64,000 nucleotides of DNA. It comes from Xiphydria camelus. Lineage: Eukaryota > Arthropoda > Insecta > Hymenoptera > Xiphydriidae. Below, one piece after another: positions 1-12,900 of the stretch; within the stretch, counting starts at the first letter, position 1; every line of letters begins with the position of its first letter. The DNA is taken from NCBI GenBank assembly GCA_963678675.1, contig OY783193.1, positions 18,363,940 to 18,427,939 of the forward strand, read 5' to 3'. The notes beneath the pieces were generated by a model, which did no database searches, was not told the origin of the DNA, and worked only from the letters and a program-made list of their open reading frames with translations. Made by a program: the position numbers and the translations under genes.

Positions 1-1290
1 CTCCCACCCCTGGTCGTAAGAGAAAACTAAAAAAGTCATACAACAAGCTCCTGGTCGAAGAGCGTCCAGTACGTTCAAAAACCTCGGAGCGAACAGAACA
101 TTATTATATTATTAAAAATGATACCTTATTCATATGTTGAATTAATAGAAAAATGGAAGGTGTAAAATACCTGCCCAAGAGCAAATCGCATTCATGGTTA
201 AAAACATTCGTAAATGTTGCGAAGACCAAACATAAAATAGTTTGAGGAGAGAAAGGGAATAGAATCGGAATCCAGGAAAGAACGCTGTTGCGACGAAGGA
301 GTAGACAGAAGCGAAGAAACTGGAGAGAGAGGGTTGTTGTTTGGTAAATACGTAGATTTTATTTTCGGGTTAACAAGGAATGTCCGGGAACACTTAGAAT
401 GAGTGCGATGCTTGCGCAAGTAAGGAGCAGTAGGAGATACGGACACGATAACGAATTTTTCACGACTGCCGGGAAACTGCTCTCAAGGAAGGGGTATGCT
501 TCAGCATAAGAGCGGGTTTTTTCCATTTCACGATATGAGAAGAAAGTTTCAAGAAAGTGGTAGAGTAAAAACGTGAAAAAACTCCGGGGTTGCGCGCAGA
601 TACGTCGATGTTCCGTGATGCGCCCGTCCAGAGACAGGCATATGCGCGTCTCGAAGGCTGAATTTATATTTATGGGAGGTCAACCCTGGACGATAACGGA
701 GGGCAAAGGGTGCTCATGTCCTCCCGCGAGTCTAGTGAAAGTTGGGAAGGATTCGCGGAGCCCTGCGCGTGCCAAAACAATAAATAATGACTTCACTCCC
801 ATAAGACTCTGTATCGGTAGTTTACTGATTTCGGCCATATTGGATTTTTCGAACTAAGCTCCTCCCCCATGTCAGATCCCAATAGTCGGTATTCTCGCTC
901 GGACTCAAGACACCAAGATGCAGTAAGTGCAAGTAGTAGAGACCGCCATTCAGCGCTCGTTTGTTACTTTCCGAGTGTGCTCCTACAACGTACCTCCGAT
1001 GTGTTCGACACATTGTGCTCTAATTAAAGCTACCATTCGATTGGTCGACTTCAATAGTTAATACCTCTAACAATATTGCTCGTAGGACAGTTGTGAGAAG
1101 GAACAAATATGTTCAATTGCTTATAGAAAATAATCTCATGTCGGACTGAACATCATGTCAAAAATTGCATTTTATATGTTATCTATAAAATGAAATTTTT
1201 TGAGTTGTGACATTCTTCTATAAAAGGAGCGATGTATATAAATACATTGTAAAAGACAACATAATTTTCCGATCAATGATTACTGCTATA
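1..1290. other. No recognisable feature
   Basis: I see no transposon terminus, RNA gene or convincing coding exon here. Short open frames exist on both strands (for example 573-857), but they show no family motif and no clear exon structure. The stretch may be unique intergenic or intronic DNA. Confidence 0.4.
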
Positions 1291-1299
1291 CCAGAAGTA

Positions 1300-2095
1300 A
1301 AAGAGATGAGGTGGAACTCACATAGCACGGAGCATTGCAACAATATTGCAGAAAGATTGCTGTCACATTACAGTTACAATATTGCATATTTAGTATTTCA
1401 GCAATAGTTCGTAATATTTAAAATGTAATATTGCATACATAATATTCCAAATAAGTTGCTGCAATATTAAAAATGAAAATTTTCAAGTACCTTCCTTATA
1501 ACTGAATATAACTTAATATATGAATAAAATGAAAATTTACCGCTAATCTCTCAAATAGAGCCACACAATATAGCAACTTTCGTAATGGTAGAAAAACATT
1601 AACTTTCGCAATTATAATTTTAATTTTCATTGATAATATTATTACATTTTTGAAATGGTATGATGAATATTTGTTAAAACATATTAGTAAGATCACCAGC
1701 TGTGTAGCTTAAACCCCCGTTTCGTAGCAGAGCTAACATGTTATGTTATAGTAGTCATCGCAGGGAAGAGTCCAGCTTCATATGCAGAGTCCAGGAATCG
1801 TGCCCCGAAATAAGCAGAAAAATTTTAATCGTCGAATAAGCCTAAAATTGGTAGATAGAAGTGTTAATAGAGCAATAAGTAGAAACTCAAGCTCACAAAG
1901 CATGAAATATATAATACAAAGGAAAGTTATTTATTATACTTTTTATGCTGACGCAGAGATATTGCCGAGGGGCAGATATTTGAATATTGCCAAAACGTTG
2001 CAAGAATACTGCTGGAACATTGCTAAATAATGTTGAAATGTTGCCATACTCTCAGAGCAATATTCCTGCAATATTTATGCTGTATGGAAAATGTA
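1300..2095. repeat. CAATATTGC-rich degenerate repeat, relative of the 5.9-kb element
   Basis: The motif GCAATATTGC and near variants recur about every 20-60 bases on both strands. The stretch ends at 2,069-2,095 with a TGCTGTATGG-AATGTAC-like sequence that also ends the better preserved element at 7,197-7,213. The left end near 1,320 (CATAGCACGGAGCATTGC) resembles the inverted end only weakly. I infer an old, decayed member of the same non-autonomous family. Nothing in it looks coding. Confidence 0.35.
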
Positions 2096-3810
2096 CAATC
2101 AAGATGACGGCCGTACGAGGGTTAAGTTTCTACCAATATTAACATAACTAATTGTAAGTGTAACTTTGACGTTTACCCATTGTCAACATTGCTCGGCAAT
2201 ATCCGGCCAATAACGCAATTTAGCCACTCCTCTATATAATGCAGTTTTCCCCAACCCTTTCATCATACACCCCATATATACATAATAGCCCCCTGCAATA
2301 CCTGTAAATCAGCGAAGGCAGAGGCCAGCATGGGGTTGAGGTTGCCCACGGTGCCAGACTGGGCAACAAGGTTCGGAACACGATCATTTCATTTCAAAAT
2401 CTAATTCGCCTCGAACGTTTCTCAACCTTCCAACATATCCCATACGTTACAAAGGGCATCGGTAGTTCAGTGTCCTCTGTTTTGGCTCTAATAATTGTTT
2501 ATACATATCCTTTACATATATGCAGATTTCCAGAGTTTCCCGCTTCTTCTCAAGTTAAGTCCTACCCGAAACCACCCGAGGACGTTGCCATCGCGCAAGT
2601 GGTGCAATCGATGGCGCTATAACACTGTAGCAACCCCGGCTGGCAAGCTCGCGCACGCGTTGATGTACGTTCGTTCCGATTGGTTAGCGGTGATGTCATG
2701 CAGTCTCCCCTAGGACCGCGATATCATCTGTGGGGTTTCTGCAGTCCACACTGACCACTCGAACCTGTTAAGTCGCGTCGGTAAAGATTTATCAGTGCTC
2801 TCCTTCGCTCTGTGCATCGCTATCAAGCTCCGGACTTCGTACTTCCCAACGAGGACAGAGCTTCCACCTCGCGTAATACTTCGCCTCGGGGTCCATCTCA
2901 CCGAATTCAGTCCGGGGGTGAGTTCTGTGTGACTAATTCAGCCCGTCGACGGCCGAATAGACGTGTGCATACGGTGTGGTAGCGCTTTCTCGACGACTCC
3001 TGAGAACGTCGATCTTCGCACGAATGGGAAATTCGAGTTATCGTGCTCGAGACATTCGGCAATAACGGGTGAACGACGCGGATTGAATTAAGCGGACTGA
3101 CAATGCATCAGCGTTCGTTTCTTACTAACTCAAGGTTTCTCAATGTACTCGTAGTGAGAGCTATCTTACTCGACTTTTTATTGTTAACTTGATCGTCGTT
3201 CTGAGACTTTTCCGTAGTGTTATTAGAATGACAAACGATTTAGCATTTCTTACGGAGATATAAAGATAAATTGTTTGTCGAAGAAATATTTTCTTTTGTT
3301 TACTTGTACAGATTGAGAGATGATAGAAGGTTCCTGTGTTGTCTAGCCGGGTTGGCTCCAAAGGCGGAATACCATATGCATAATTCCAAGCTATACGTGT
3401 CCGTCTTTTTCTGAATGAAAGGAAGAGTTCGATATTCCTATGAATGAGTCACAATAGGTCATAACGGTGCAGGGATTTGTTGTTTCAGAAAATGCTCAGG
3501 TCTTTGGCAGTATATTTTTATTTAGTATCTATTGCCACAAGGGGTTGAGCTCTTGCGTCGTAGATCTTCGTCTCGAATTTATTTCACGCGTTACGGTGCA
3601 CCAGGGAATTCGTCGCTTGTTTTACAGCCGTAAAAGACGAATAATCTGTGCTGTTTCTCAAAGTGTTAGTATGTAGTTTTCAGTTTACGCGTAGAATGAC
3701 AACGTGCGCGTTTCATGTTAAACGTCCTTATAACCAGTTTATTGTTTTCGTAATGCGGAATATTGTAGCTTATGTATAGTTTCAAAAATATCGCATCTGG
3801 AAGTAGAAAA
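2096..3810. other. Unassigned stretch with a CpG-rich block at about 2,540-3,120
   Basis: No repeat copy elsewhere in the window was recognised. Bases 2,540-3,120 are clearly richer in G+C and CpG than the surroundings. They contain an inverted CCAAT-type motif (GATTGGTTAG near 2,676), an arthropod-type initiator (TTCAGTCC near 2,907) and a good splice donor (GGTGAGTTC near 2,914). This would fit a host promoter and untranslated first exon, but no coding exon follows that I can support. Confidence 0.25.
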
Positions 3811-4068
3811 CAATTGAAGGGTACAGGGGTAAAAGGGGGAATGTCGAAAAAAAACAAATTTATAGGACAGCAAATTTGCGCGCGGACACATTCCATCTAT
3901 TTGCCTGTTACGCTAAAATTTTAAACGTCTGCATCTCTTGACTGTACCTTTTTTTGCCTGTAATCCTTTGCCAGCTGAAAGAATGCGAAATTTTCAACTG
4001 GGTGGCGTAGAAATCACGAATTGGCTAAAATGTGACATTCCCCCTTTTACCCCTGTACCCCTCAATTG
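3811..4068. mobile_element. MITE with 35-bp terminal inverted repeats
   Basis: The left end (3,811-3,845) and the right end (4,034-4,068) are inverted copies differing at about one base. Both contain the core GGTACAGGGGTAAAAGG. The 258-bp body has no coding content. The outermost CAATTG on each side may be target duplication or may belong to the repeat. Its superfamily cannot be told from the termini. Confidence 0.75.
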
Positions 4069-4412
4069 TATACCCAGATCAACGATCTCTGACTGGAAAT
4101 GTGGTGCCGTTGATTTTTAGGGGCATTCAGGAGTGAGGGCCACTCTTGTGAGAACCCTTTTCAGTACTAATCCAATCTGATCAAATGAATCAAATGTCGC
4201 AACCGCGTGGTAATATATTTTCTGAGAAATCACCATGCTATTACGATAACAGTTCTTGAGCGATTGATACTTATTTCCAACAAATTTAGACCTACACGTC
4301 GAAGCATGTAAGATATATCGACGAAATGTCTCTTTTTACAGAAAATCACCCATTATTTGTTTTTATTCTTTTTTCTCCGATTTTTAGGTTGAACATAATC
4401 TACGAAGAAAGT

Positions 4413-4680
4413 ACATATCGTCGGCTAAATATGTTAACCTGCTAACTCACATGAAGTCAGATTTTCAGAAGCTAGAATAAAAGCTTCTTGATCAATACAA
4501 AAGTTCTTATATGACAACGGATTTTAACACAATAGTTGTCAGTATTTGTCTAACCTTTTTTTAAATAAAATGTATGTAAATTATTTGGTCTAGTCTAGCC
4601 ATAAAGTTGCCGAGTATCAAAACATCTTAAAATCGTAAAATATGGAGTTAGCGGGTTAACACATTTAGCCGACGATATGT
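4413..4680. mobile_element. MITE with about 38-bp imperfect terminal inverted repeats
   Basis: ACATATCGTCGGCTAAAT at 4,413 is repeated in inverse at 4,663-4,680. The match continues inward through the TTAACC-GCTAACTC region with a few mismatches. The roughly 270-bp body is AT-rich and non-coding. No convincing target duplication is visible. Confidence 0.7.
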
Positions 4681-5910
4681 TGTTCCATATCTAAAAATAT
4701 ATCCATTAAAAAAATGGATAGATATTTTTTCTTCCCGAGGATAATATTTTGAAAAAAGTAGATGCACTAATTGATAATAATCATAATCACCGCATCGAAA
4801 AGGTCTTCTACTGCGGTTTTAGCCTTGAAAAATTACAGCATTTCATGCACCGCGGCTCGTCGAGCTCGCAATGCTCTTTGTCAATCTCTTTGAAGGCTGC
4901 AGACCTTTTATAACTCAGCTCCTCTCTTGAGACGGAAGAGAAATTACCCTGGAAGAGAGAGGTACTGAACTCCACGCGCAAGGACTCACAAATTTTGTAC
5001 TCTTTTAGTTTCATAATAAATATTTTGTAATAAATGGAAATCAATTTTAAAAATTCTAATAATTGTACTATACTTTACATATGCTTTATGATAGTCCCAT
5101 GCAATACAGGAAATGAGGGTAATTCGGAATATCGTCGTTAATTTAGAATGATTATCATATTTTGATCTGTTATTTCTGTTCAGGCTAAGAAAAAGACATT
5201 TTTTGTCTTGCAATTGTTTAAATAATTTAAGATGCGATAATACATAATATGTAAGATTTTCTAAAACTTATAAGTAATTTTTTTTATTTATTCCTTTATA
5301 TACATTTCTTTATATTTTTTCTTTCAAACTGGCATTTCAAATTATCTTCACTTCCTCTACTTATAAGTATCCGTAAAAATAAGGGCCAACATGGTGCCTT
5401 TCGTGACTCCAGAGAGATCTTTCTGCTTGACAGAAAAGGTTAAAGGTTGTTACATACTAAGAGAGCTCTCGAGCTTGAAGAAGTCTTTTCTGGGTGGACG
5501 GTATTTTACTCACGCGGAACATGAATATCTAATATACATATACGTTTCGCACATAAACATCTGCATATACAAAATCAGAAGGGCTACTCAAACGCGAAAC
5601 ATAAATTCCGGCATAATTCTTGGATTTCTGAGTAAAAAATCTCAAGTTTCCCGGTGATTTTTTACTACAAAACTTTCAGAATGTGTTAGAAACATGAAAT
5701 TTAATTAAAAAAACTGTTAGTTCTCAATTATTGGAACGTTTATGCAACAGTTGCATTAAAAAGAAAACAAAACATATAAAAGAATTTCGAAACGACAATT
5801 AATTACTTTTTATTAGTTTTGAGTAGGTATCATTACCTAATATTTAACAACTTCCGTGTTATAGAATGCATAGTATTATAAATAAACAATAGAAAATTAC
5901 TAAAAATAAC
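4681..5910. other. No recognisable feature
   Basis: AT-rich sequence with small open frames of no recognisable family. I found no terminal inverted repeats and no second copy in the window. Confidence 0.4.
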
Positions 5911-6183
5911 CCCATACAGCACATAAACATTGGAAAAACATCTCAGAAACGTTGATTTGCAATATTCGAACGTTGCAATTCCTTCAACGTTGAAAAAACA
6001 TTGTAGTAATGTAAAAATGTCCGCGAACGTTGATTTCTAGTTGAATTGCAATGTTTGAGATACATTGCAAACAACATCGTAAGTTTATACTATAGAGAAT
6101 GTTGTTAAAAAGTTGTTTTAGAGTACTACATAATATTTGGCATTAACATTAATTTCTTAATATTGCTGCAATATTTTAAAAAA

Positions 6184-6256
6184 TGGGTTTGGCGAAACTT
6201 GAACCCGCAACCGTTCAACTTACAAGCTAGTCTTTTCCACTTTAACCATCAGCACT
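6184..6256 (-). ncRNA. tRNA-Thr-like sequence (SINE head or tRNA pseudogene)
   Basis: On the minus strand an A-box-like TGATGGTTAAAGTGG is followed by CTTGTAAG, which would give anticodon TGT (Thr), and then by a B-box-like GGTTGCGGGTTCAAG. The stems pair poorly and there is no clean acceptor stem, so a working tRNA is unlikely. A tRNA-derived SINE head fits better. Downstream sequence in this orientation (below 6,184) gives no clear SINE body. Confidence 0.35.
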
Positions 6257-6305
6257 TCTTGTTAGTTTCAGTATCAAGAATTGTTGTACCAATATATACA
6301 ATATA

Positions 6306-6529
6306 CACTGAAAGAAAGATTTGCTTCATTGAACCATCGGTTAAGTTAAATACGGCGAACTTCACGGTGCAATTGTTTCAATGCTATAAGAGTGCGAGGA
6401 AAACTAAATAGAGTTGAAGCAACCAATTTGAAGTTTAAATAAGTGAATATCTACTTGAAACAATTACACCGTCAGGTTCGCCGTATTCAACCTCACCGAT
6501 GGTTGAATGAAGCAATTTTTTTTTCAGTG
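6306..6529. mobile_element. Tc1/mariner-type MITE, TA-flanked, long imperfect TIRs
   Basis: Both ends read CACTGAAA inward from a TA dinucleotide (6,304-6,305 and 6,530-6,531). The arms stay inverted-complementary for about 75 bases, through TTGCTTCATT, ATACGGCGAAC and CAATTGTTTCA. TA duplications and CACTG-type ends are typical of Tc1/mariner MITEs. It is nested in the 5,911-7,213 element. Confidence 0.75.
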
Positions 6530-7384
6530 TATATATATAAACGGGATTTTCAGTTTTTCTATTTAAAACGCTGTAGAATGGCGTAGAAAAATCGGAAAGT
6601 AAAAATTTTTTTAAAAATTAATGGTAAAGAGTTGAGCTTTAATTTTCTGTGATCAGAATTTAAAAAAAAATGTAACTCCGTGTCAAAATGCGCAAACTTT
6701 GCAAATTTTTAAGTTTCAAAAGATGACCTTGATTTTCAGGGTCTCTTATCTCTCGGTGCTTTAAATCGAAAAATAAACTTTGGGATAGTAAAGCTGAGAT
6801 TTTAAGCTTTAATTTAAAAAAAAAAGATAGGGATACGATGGTTCTTCGCTGTGCTACGGGCTTCCGAAGTTTGACAATTTTTAGAGTAAAATAAGTTGTT
6901 GCGATAATTTTGTTGCGTAGTGTATATATTACATTTAGTCTTTAATCAATTTTACTATATAATTTAGGTTGAGGGTTTCTAATATTGCGACAACATTTAT
7001 AATATAACATTTATAATATTACATTTACATTTGCGACATATATTATATATTACAATAATTTATTCAATGTTTTTAAGACGTTGTCACAACATTCCCAATC
7101 AATGTTTTGAAAAATTAATGTACGATATGTCAAATATAGCTGAAACATTGCAAAGCAACCTGAGATATTGCAACATTATAGCAACGTTTCTACAACGTTA
7201 TGTGCTGTATGGGAATGTACGCGGGCTCGCAAAATAAAATTGGCCAATAATTCCCTGTTGTTCAAAGATTCCCGGTTTACAAATGAAATTCACGCATTTT
7301 TCACGGCTTTTTCTTGGTGCTCGGAATTCGCACATAATTCTCGGTTTTCTCGATTTTCTTGGGGGGGCAGCCACCCTGAATATA

Positions 7385-7597
7385 CAGTGTTTTGCTCAGG
7401 ATAGTCATGGCGTGTGTGACCTAATTTGCCCATACTTGTCTCACCGATCAATGATAAATTGACGGAATAAGTATTAATTAACAGTGAGAACTTGGTTGTC
7501 AATCAATACTTGTGCTGTCAATCCGCCATTAGTCGCCGGGATAAGTATGGGCAAAGTAGGCCACACCCGCCATGACTATCCTAAGCGGAACACCCCA
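7385..7597. mobile_element. TA-flanked fold-back MITE, CAGGGTGTTCC family, copy 1
   Basis: The two halves are inverted copies around a centre near 7,490. The arms share AGGATAGTCATGGCG and TTTGCCCATACTT. TA dinucleotides lie at 7,383-7,384 and 7,598-7,599. A second copy at 39,700-39,914 has better preserved ends. No coding capacity. Confidence 0.8.
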
Positions 7598-7603
7598 TAC
7601 TTA

Positions 7604-7736
7604 GGGCCGGTTTTACCAACATGGTATAAACGCGGTATAGCGCTATACTGAGAATAACTAGCAATAAGCCTTATGGTTATTCTCACAATCAGTATAGCGC
7701 TATACCGCGTTTACACTGTGTTGGTAAAACCGGCTC
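7604..7736. mobile_element. Harbinger-type MITE (GGGCCGGTTTTACCAAC ends, TTA duplication)
   Basis: The 133-bp element is almost entirely palindromic and contains GCGGTATAGCGCTATAC in both arms. It is flanked by TTA on both sides (7,601-7,603 and 7,737-7,739), the usual three-base TWA target of PIF/Harbinger. The same left end begins at 15,085, upstream of Harbinger transposase remnants. This MITE is therefore probably a deletion derivative of that element. Confidence 0.85.
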
Positions 7737-7739
7737 TTA

Positions 7740-8870
7740 TACAGAGTAACTAAAAAATTAACCACTAAAAAGCGATGGCCACTCTCTTCTAATATTTTTG
7801 CTAAGCCTTAAATTTATAACTATTCATACGAGTTTTTTTGTAGTTTTGATTCATCTCTTCGACAAGGTAAAGAACTTTATCATTTATTCAGGTAATGATT
7901 ATTTTCGTCCCAACAATATTTATCGAGAAGATGGTCTTATAAATATTGTTAAAAAAAGATGAACTAAATTTTCATCTTTATGATTTGTATTCGATTCAAC
8001 TTCTTTAACAATATAATATGTAAAGCCATTTTCTCGGTAAGCGCGCTTTCATAGAACGGAAATAGTTTTCAACGCGTATAAGCGAGGCTTAATGTAGTAA
8101 CACTCCCGCTAGAGAATTTAGTCAAGACCATACAAAAGACATCTATAACAATTTTCAAGTCGAAGTTTAATCGAAATGTTAAACAGTGGTGGCCACTGCT
8201 AAATAGTCATCCTGTATATCTGATACATCATAGTATCATGTGTACATATAATACCCAAGGTACATACATAAGGTACAAGTACTCGTATATTTAATATCTA
8301 CAGGGCTGAATATTTACTTATGATTGCCCACGTGATGCATGGAAAGGCGAGCGAGAACGCTGATCGTGAAAAGGGTCTTCCATCGAGGGGGGATTGATTC
8401 CTTTTGCATCCTCTCCATCTTTAATGGATCCTGCGGCAATTCGAAGTATGCGACAAAGATAATCTTAATGATTCCTTTCACGTGTTGCCCATCCTTCACG
8501 GACTTGTGTGTCAACTCGAAGTGTTATGTATGCCCGAGGCATTTTTAATAGGGTACTCGTCTTACGAATGACGTTCTTGCTTGCATTCGCACGTATCCTA
8601 TGGACGATTAGATGGGCTCCGCACTGCTTGCCTGCTAAAGTAAAACAGTATATGCGAAAAAAATGAGTTCCGAGAAAAATGACTTTTTGTGTTTTCTTAG
8701 CGCCGTTTAACCATTTTTAGAGATAGATAAACGAAACTTGGAACATAAATTGAGCAAATTGAGCAGAGTATTATCAAACATTGTGCGACAAACTTACCTA
8801 ATTTTCTTTTAAGATTTGCTGAAAAAGTATTATATAAGTACTGTTTTACCTTAGCAGGCAAGACTGTATA
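7740..8870. other. No recognisable feature
   Basis: AT-rich sequence without visible termini, RNA genes or exons that I can support. Small open frames on opposite strands near 8,314-8,548 overlap each other and have no motif. Confidence 0.4.
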
Positions 8871-9940
8871 CAGGGTGAACCAGGATAAACGTCATTTTTT
8901 ATATGTGATAGAACAACAAGAAAAAAGTAGACTTTCATAAGAAAATTTTTTTCAAAAATGTTTCCTAACAAAGACACAGGGTGTCAAAGTTTCGAAAAAA
9001 AAAAATGGTTTTCTCATCATAACTTCTAAACTACATGATCGATTTACATGAAATTTCGCACACAGACTAATGTAATACAGCTCTAAGTAATGATCAAATA
9101 ATTTAAAGAAATTCTCCAGTGGCGTAGATACTGGGGGCCGGTACCCCCCTTTCCCCCTCCCAATCTTCGGCGCCACTGGATATTTTGCAAAGAAAATTTA
9201 CTTATTGGATTCCCCATTTAATTTAGAGAAAAAAATCACCCTTGCAAATGTTTGATTTATGGCTTCGTTTTTGAGATATTTATTTTAATTTATAGGGTTG
9301 CGAGCAGGCCAAAACTAGGGGTTGAACGTCATTAATTATGATCTGATAGAACAAAAAAAAAGTACTCATAAGAAAATTTGTTTCAAAAATGTTTCCTAAC
9401 AAAGATACAGGGTGTCAAAGTAATGATGAGAAAAAAATTTTCTTATGAAAGTCTACTTTTTTCTTGTTGTTCTATCACATATCATAATTAATGACGTTCA
9501 ACCTAGGTTTGGTCTGCTCGCAACCCTATAAATTAAAATTAATATCTCAAAAACGATGCCATAAATAAAAAATTTGCAAGGGTGATTTTTTTCTCTAAAT
9601 TAAACGGGGAATCCATTAATTAAATTTTCTTTGCGAAATATCCAGTGGCGCCGAAGATTGGGAAGGGGAGAGGGGGGTACCGGCCCCCAGTATCTACGCC
9701 ACTGGAGAATTTCTTTAAATTATTTGATCATTACTTAGAGCTGTATTACATTAGTCTGTGTGCGAATTTCATGGAAATCGATCAAGTAGTTTAGAAGTTA
9801 TGATGAGAAAACAATTTTTTCGAAACTGACACCCTGTATCTTTGTTAGGAAACATTTTTGAAACAAATTTTCTTATGAAAGTACTTTTTTCTTGTTCTAT
9901 CACATATAAAAAAAAATGACGTTTAACCTGGTTCACCCTA
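8871..9940. mobile_element. Long fold-back element, CAGGGTGAACCAGG family, copy 1
   Basis: The ends read CAGGGTGAACCAGG inward from TA. The two halves of about 500 bases are inverted copies of each other, including motifs such as ATGTTTCCTAACAAAGA and ATATGTGATAGAACAA near the ends. Target TA lies at 8,869-8,870 and 9,941-9,942. There is no coding content. A second copy sits at 45,566-46,711. Ends and TA target suggest a Tc1/mariner-type non-autonomous element. Confidence 0.85.
9117..9178. repeat. CAGTGGCG...CGCCACTG mini inverted repeat inside each arm
   Basis: A roughly 62-bp module starts CAGTGGCGTAG and ends CGGCGCCACTG, as hAT-like termini often do, and has a G/C-rich centre. It appears again in the opposite arm (about 9,642-9,706) and in both arms of the 45.6-kb copy. 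It is therefore older than the fold-back duplication. No eight-base duplication is visible, so the hAT link is tentative. Confidence 0.45.
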
Positions 9941-9942
9941 TA

Positions 9943-12900
9943 TATGTTTATATTAAAAGATACCCCAAATTATACGTATCATAAACATATTTATCTGACG
10001 ACTATATCTCTATATTGAAGATACGTCTTGAATTATACATACAGTATGCCTATGAGATTGGGTGTTATAGGAGAATATTGTGCAGCAGACTTTAGGCTAC
10101 GTGCCTTATTGACTATAAGCCCGAGGGTGTCGTATGATTAAATCCGATAGCTGACTGTGTTCGGCAATCACTTTGAGAGAAAATCCCTGGGGTTTAACTG
10201 CTTAGTATATGAGGAAAATATGGCGCGCTGACGCACACGAACGCAAGAAGGTTTAGAGATAAATTGAAGACGTTATGTATTTTAAAGAATTTCTCTAATT
10301 GAAAAATGTTGTACGTAGATGCACGACTTATAGCATAAAAGTTGCGACTTGGATTAATTAAGGTACCTACTAACTAATCGACTTCGTCGCTGGTTTACCG
10401 AAATTCACGAAGGTTTAACGAACAATGTCCCCGCATTAATAACGAGTAGTGGGCCAAAATTGTTAAGATTTAAAAAAATCCTTTTTCCGCTCTTCGTCAT
10501 GCATTTAATATTTATGCTGAATACATAACGTCACGCTCAACTCCTCTCCCCCCCCCCTCCCCTCCAACGACGAGACGTAGTACCTATATGAATGGCCCTT
10601 GATAACAAAAATCTACAACACCCGATATTGGAAAAAGTAGAATCCGCGTCTTAATCTTCTCCCTATTTGTGATCAGCTGTTCTCCTGGCTCCGCCGCCCA
10701 CTAATCGATAACCGCAGACCACAAAACTAAACCCGACTCACAGAAAAGAAGGATAGTGTAATCTCGCGCGCCTCCTTTCGCGACGCCCGCCGACATTCTC
10801 GACCAGCCCTATAAAACTACACCAATACGCCTTATATAAATTTTGTCCCCACTATTGAAGCCGTTGGAAACAATTCCGCTGCGTGGCGCCACTCACACGT
10901 GATGTTAATAGATCATTATAATAACGGTCGTGTAGTGTTATTCGAACACTTCGAACATCATTCCGTGGATTGTGTATATTCGGTATATTTTTTTATGTTT
11001 AAATGTAAAATCATTTTTTTTTAATTTATTGTTAACGATGCCGTGCCATATGCGGGAGACATGGAGGGGGTAACATCACGTTACTGCTGGCGCCGCGCTG
11101 CGGCGGACACAATAGCGGGGATACAAATTTAGGCGAGTAACAGGGGGCTGTTCTCGACTAACAAGCCCGTTGCTAAGGACGTTTAATGACTAGTCTTTAC
11201 GAACAAAGAATGTGTATTCGAACAATGGTTGCCGTTTCCAAGACAGCCGAAAATCGTGGACGTTACAGATCTAATGCCGGAAAGTCACAGTTAAAGTAGT
11301 ATGGTCACTCTCCAAAGTGATCGTTGAGTGTCCGTAAAAAAGGTCATTAAAAAACTATGATTTATAATTGAAAATTCTCTGTGAATTATAAAATTTATGA
11401 CCATAAGAATTATTATTCGATTATTTTGATTATTTTTCACTTATTATTCAAATAATGTGCCTCCTTTGACTAGCGTCTTTTTATGTGTGGCAACGCATAT
11501 TATCAATGGGCTCGTGGCCCAGTAGAGAAAACTACGATACACTCAAACGTTTGAGTGTATCGTGGGGAAAACAAGATCTGAAATGCACACTTGAACCCAC
11601 TCCACTGACGCGACGTTGCACCGAGAAGCAGAAATTAGTTATAACTAAAGTATCAAACGGTCAGTAATTTTCATCAATGGGTGTAAATTTTATTTCCCCC
11701 CGTTTTTTGGTATATTTTTTTATATTTTAATCTTGGATTTTACATACAAACCCCAAGAGAGAAACGTGTCTTGCCCATAAGACTCTGGGTTATTTTCTAC
11801 TCGGTAATTAATTTTTATCAGACATACTAAACGGTCAATCTATCCCAAATTGCACCACGAGGTTTCTATTGATATTAGCTCGCATACATAATTATTTCAT
11901 ATTTAAATCTTGGAAATCGATTCGTGACCATACTATTTTAAGACTAACAACGAATTCTGAGATTCCGTACACCCAGCGATAACAATTCTGATCAACCCAC
12001 TTTGGGTGATAGAACTTTTTCAAGTTGACCGTAGTTGAATGGTACGAGCGGATCTTCTTGTTTTGTCACAAAGGACCAACCAGATTTAGCTTGTACGGCA
12101 AAACAATAAAACTCGCTCGAACTGTTCAACAACGGACGACTAAAATTCCGTCACCCAATAAAGTGAGTCGATCAGAATTACTGTCGCTGAATGTCCGAAA
12201 TAATCGAATGGTTTCTAAATATTTACCTATATCTCTCTCGCGCATGTCCATATATTTTGAGAGAGATTACCAATCTAATTCATTTACATGAATACATGAT
12301 CGACGCATGCATAAATTGTTACTCAAAGTTCACAAATCCTGCGAAAATCATTTCAGCGTGTGTATAATATTGTACAATACTGCAGAAGCTAACAATATTT
12401 ATTATTATACGATTACAATGTACCAGCAAAAAGTTACGCGTGAAATATCCCAAAATCTGAACTAACGACGAGACTCCTGAAGATGTATCGGATATAAATC
12501 ATCGTATCAATTACAGGTTGAGCTAACCGAACGGCTGCTACAGTAATATTTCTTGAGCTGCAACGATATTTCTAGCTGTCACCATATGGTAGCCAGAAAT
12601 ACTGCGCTACGTCCTCTAAATATTTCTCGGTATTTCATTTCAGGGAAGGCTTACACAATAGCCGCGACGGAAATACTTTTTCTTTCGATCATAACGAGAA
12701 GTTTCCAATTAGAAATATATCGCCGCTAAGCCATAGCGTTTCCTTTCAATGCAGTCGGGGTAAAGATTGAGCAGAATGGCGAGAGAAGGGTTTCGGGGAG
12801 ATGGGTGGTTGAACGGAAAATTATTGAGGAAAATTACAACAGCTCCCGTCTGTTGCACCGCCCCGGGCCATGTATCCCCTCCTCTTTTCACCCTCGTTCG

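Larger units (their letters stand above)
5911..7213. mobile_element. Non-autonomous DNA transposon with CCCATACAGCACATAA ends
   Basis: CCCATACAGCACATAA at 5,911 is mirrored by TTATGTGCTGTATGGG-type sequence ending at 7,213 (17 bp, one mismatch). The subterminal regions on both sides are filled with degenerate CAACGTTG and CAATATTGC motifs, a pattern common for transposase-binding subterminal repeats. No transposase is present. A tRNA-like sequence (6,184-6,256) and a TA-flanked MITE (6,306-6,529) lie inside. The superfamily is not clear. The weaker stretch at 1,300-2,095 looks like a relative. Confidence 0.6.

Noticed and set aside
573..857. 94-codon frame near the left edge
   Set aside because: No motif, no splice context, no second copy; length is expected by chance in a locally GC-richer stretch.
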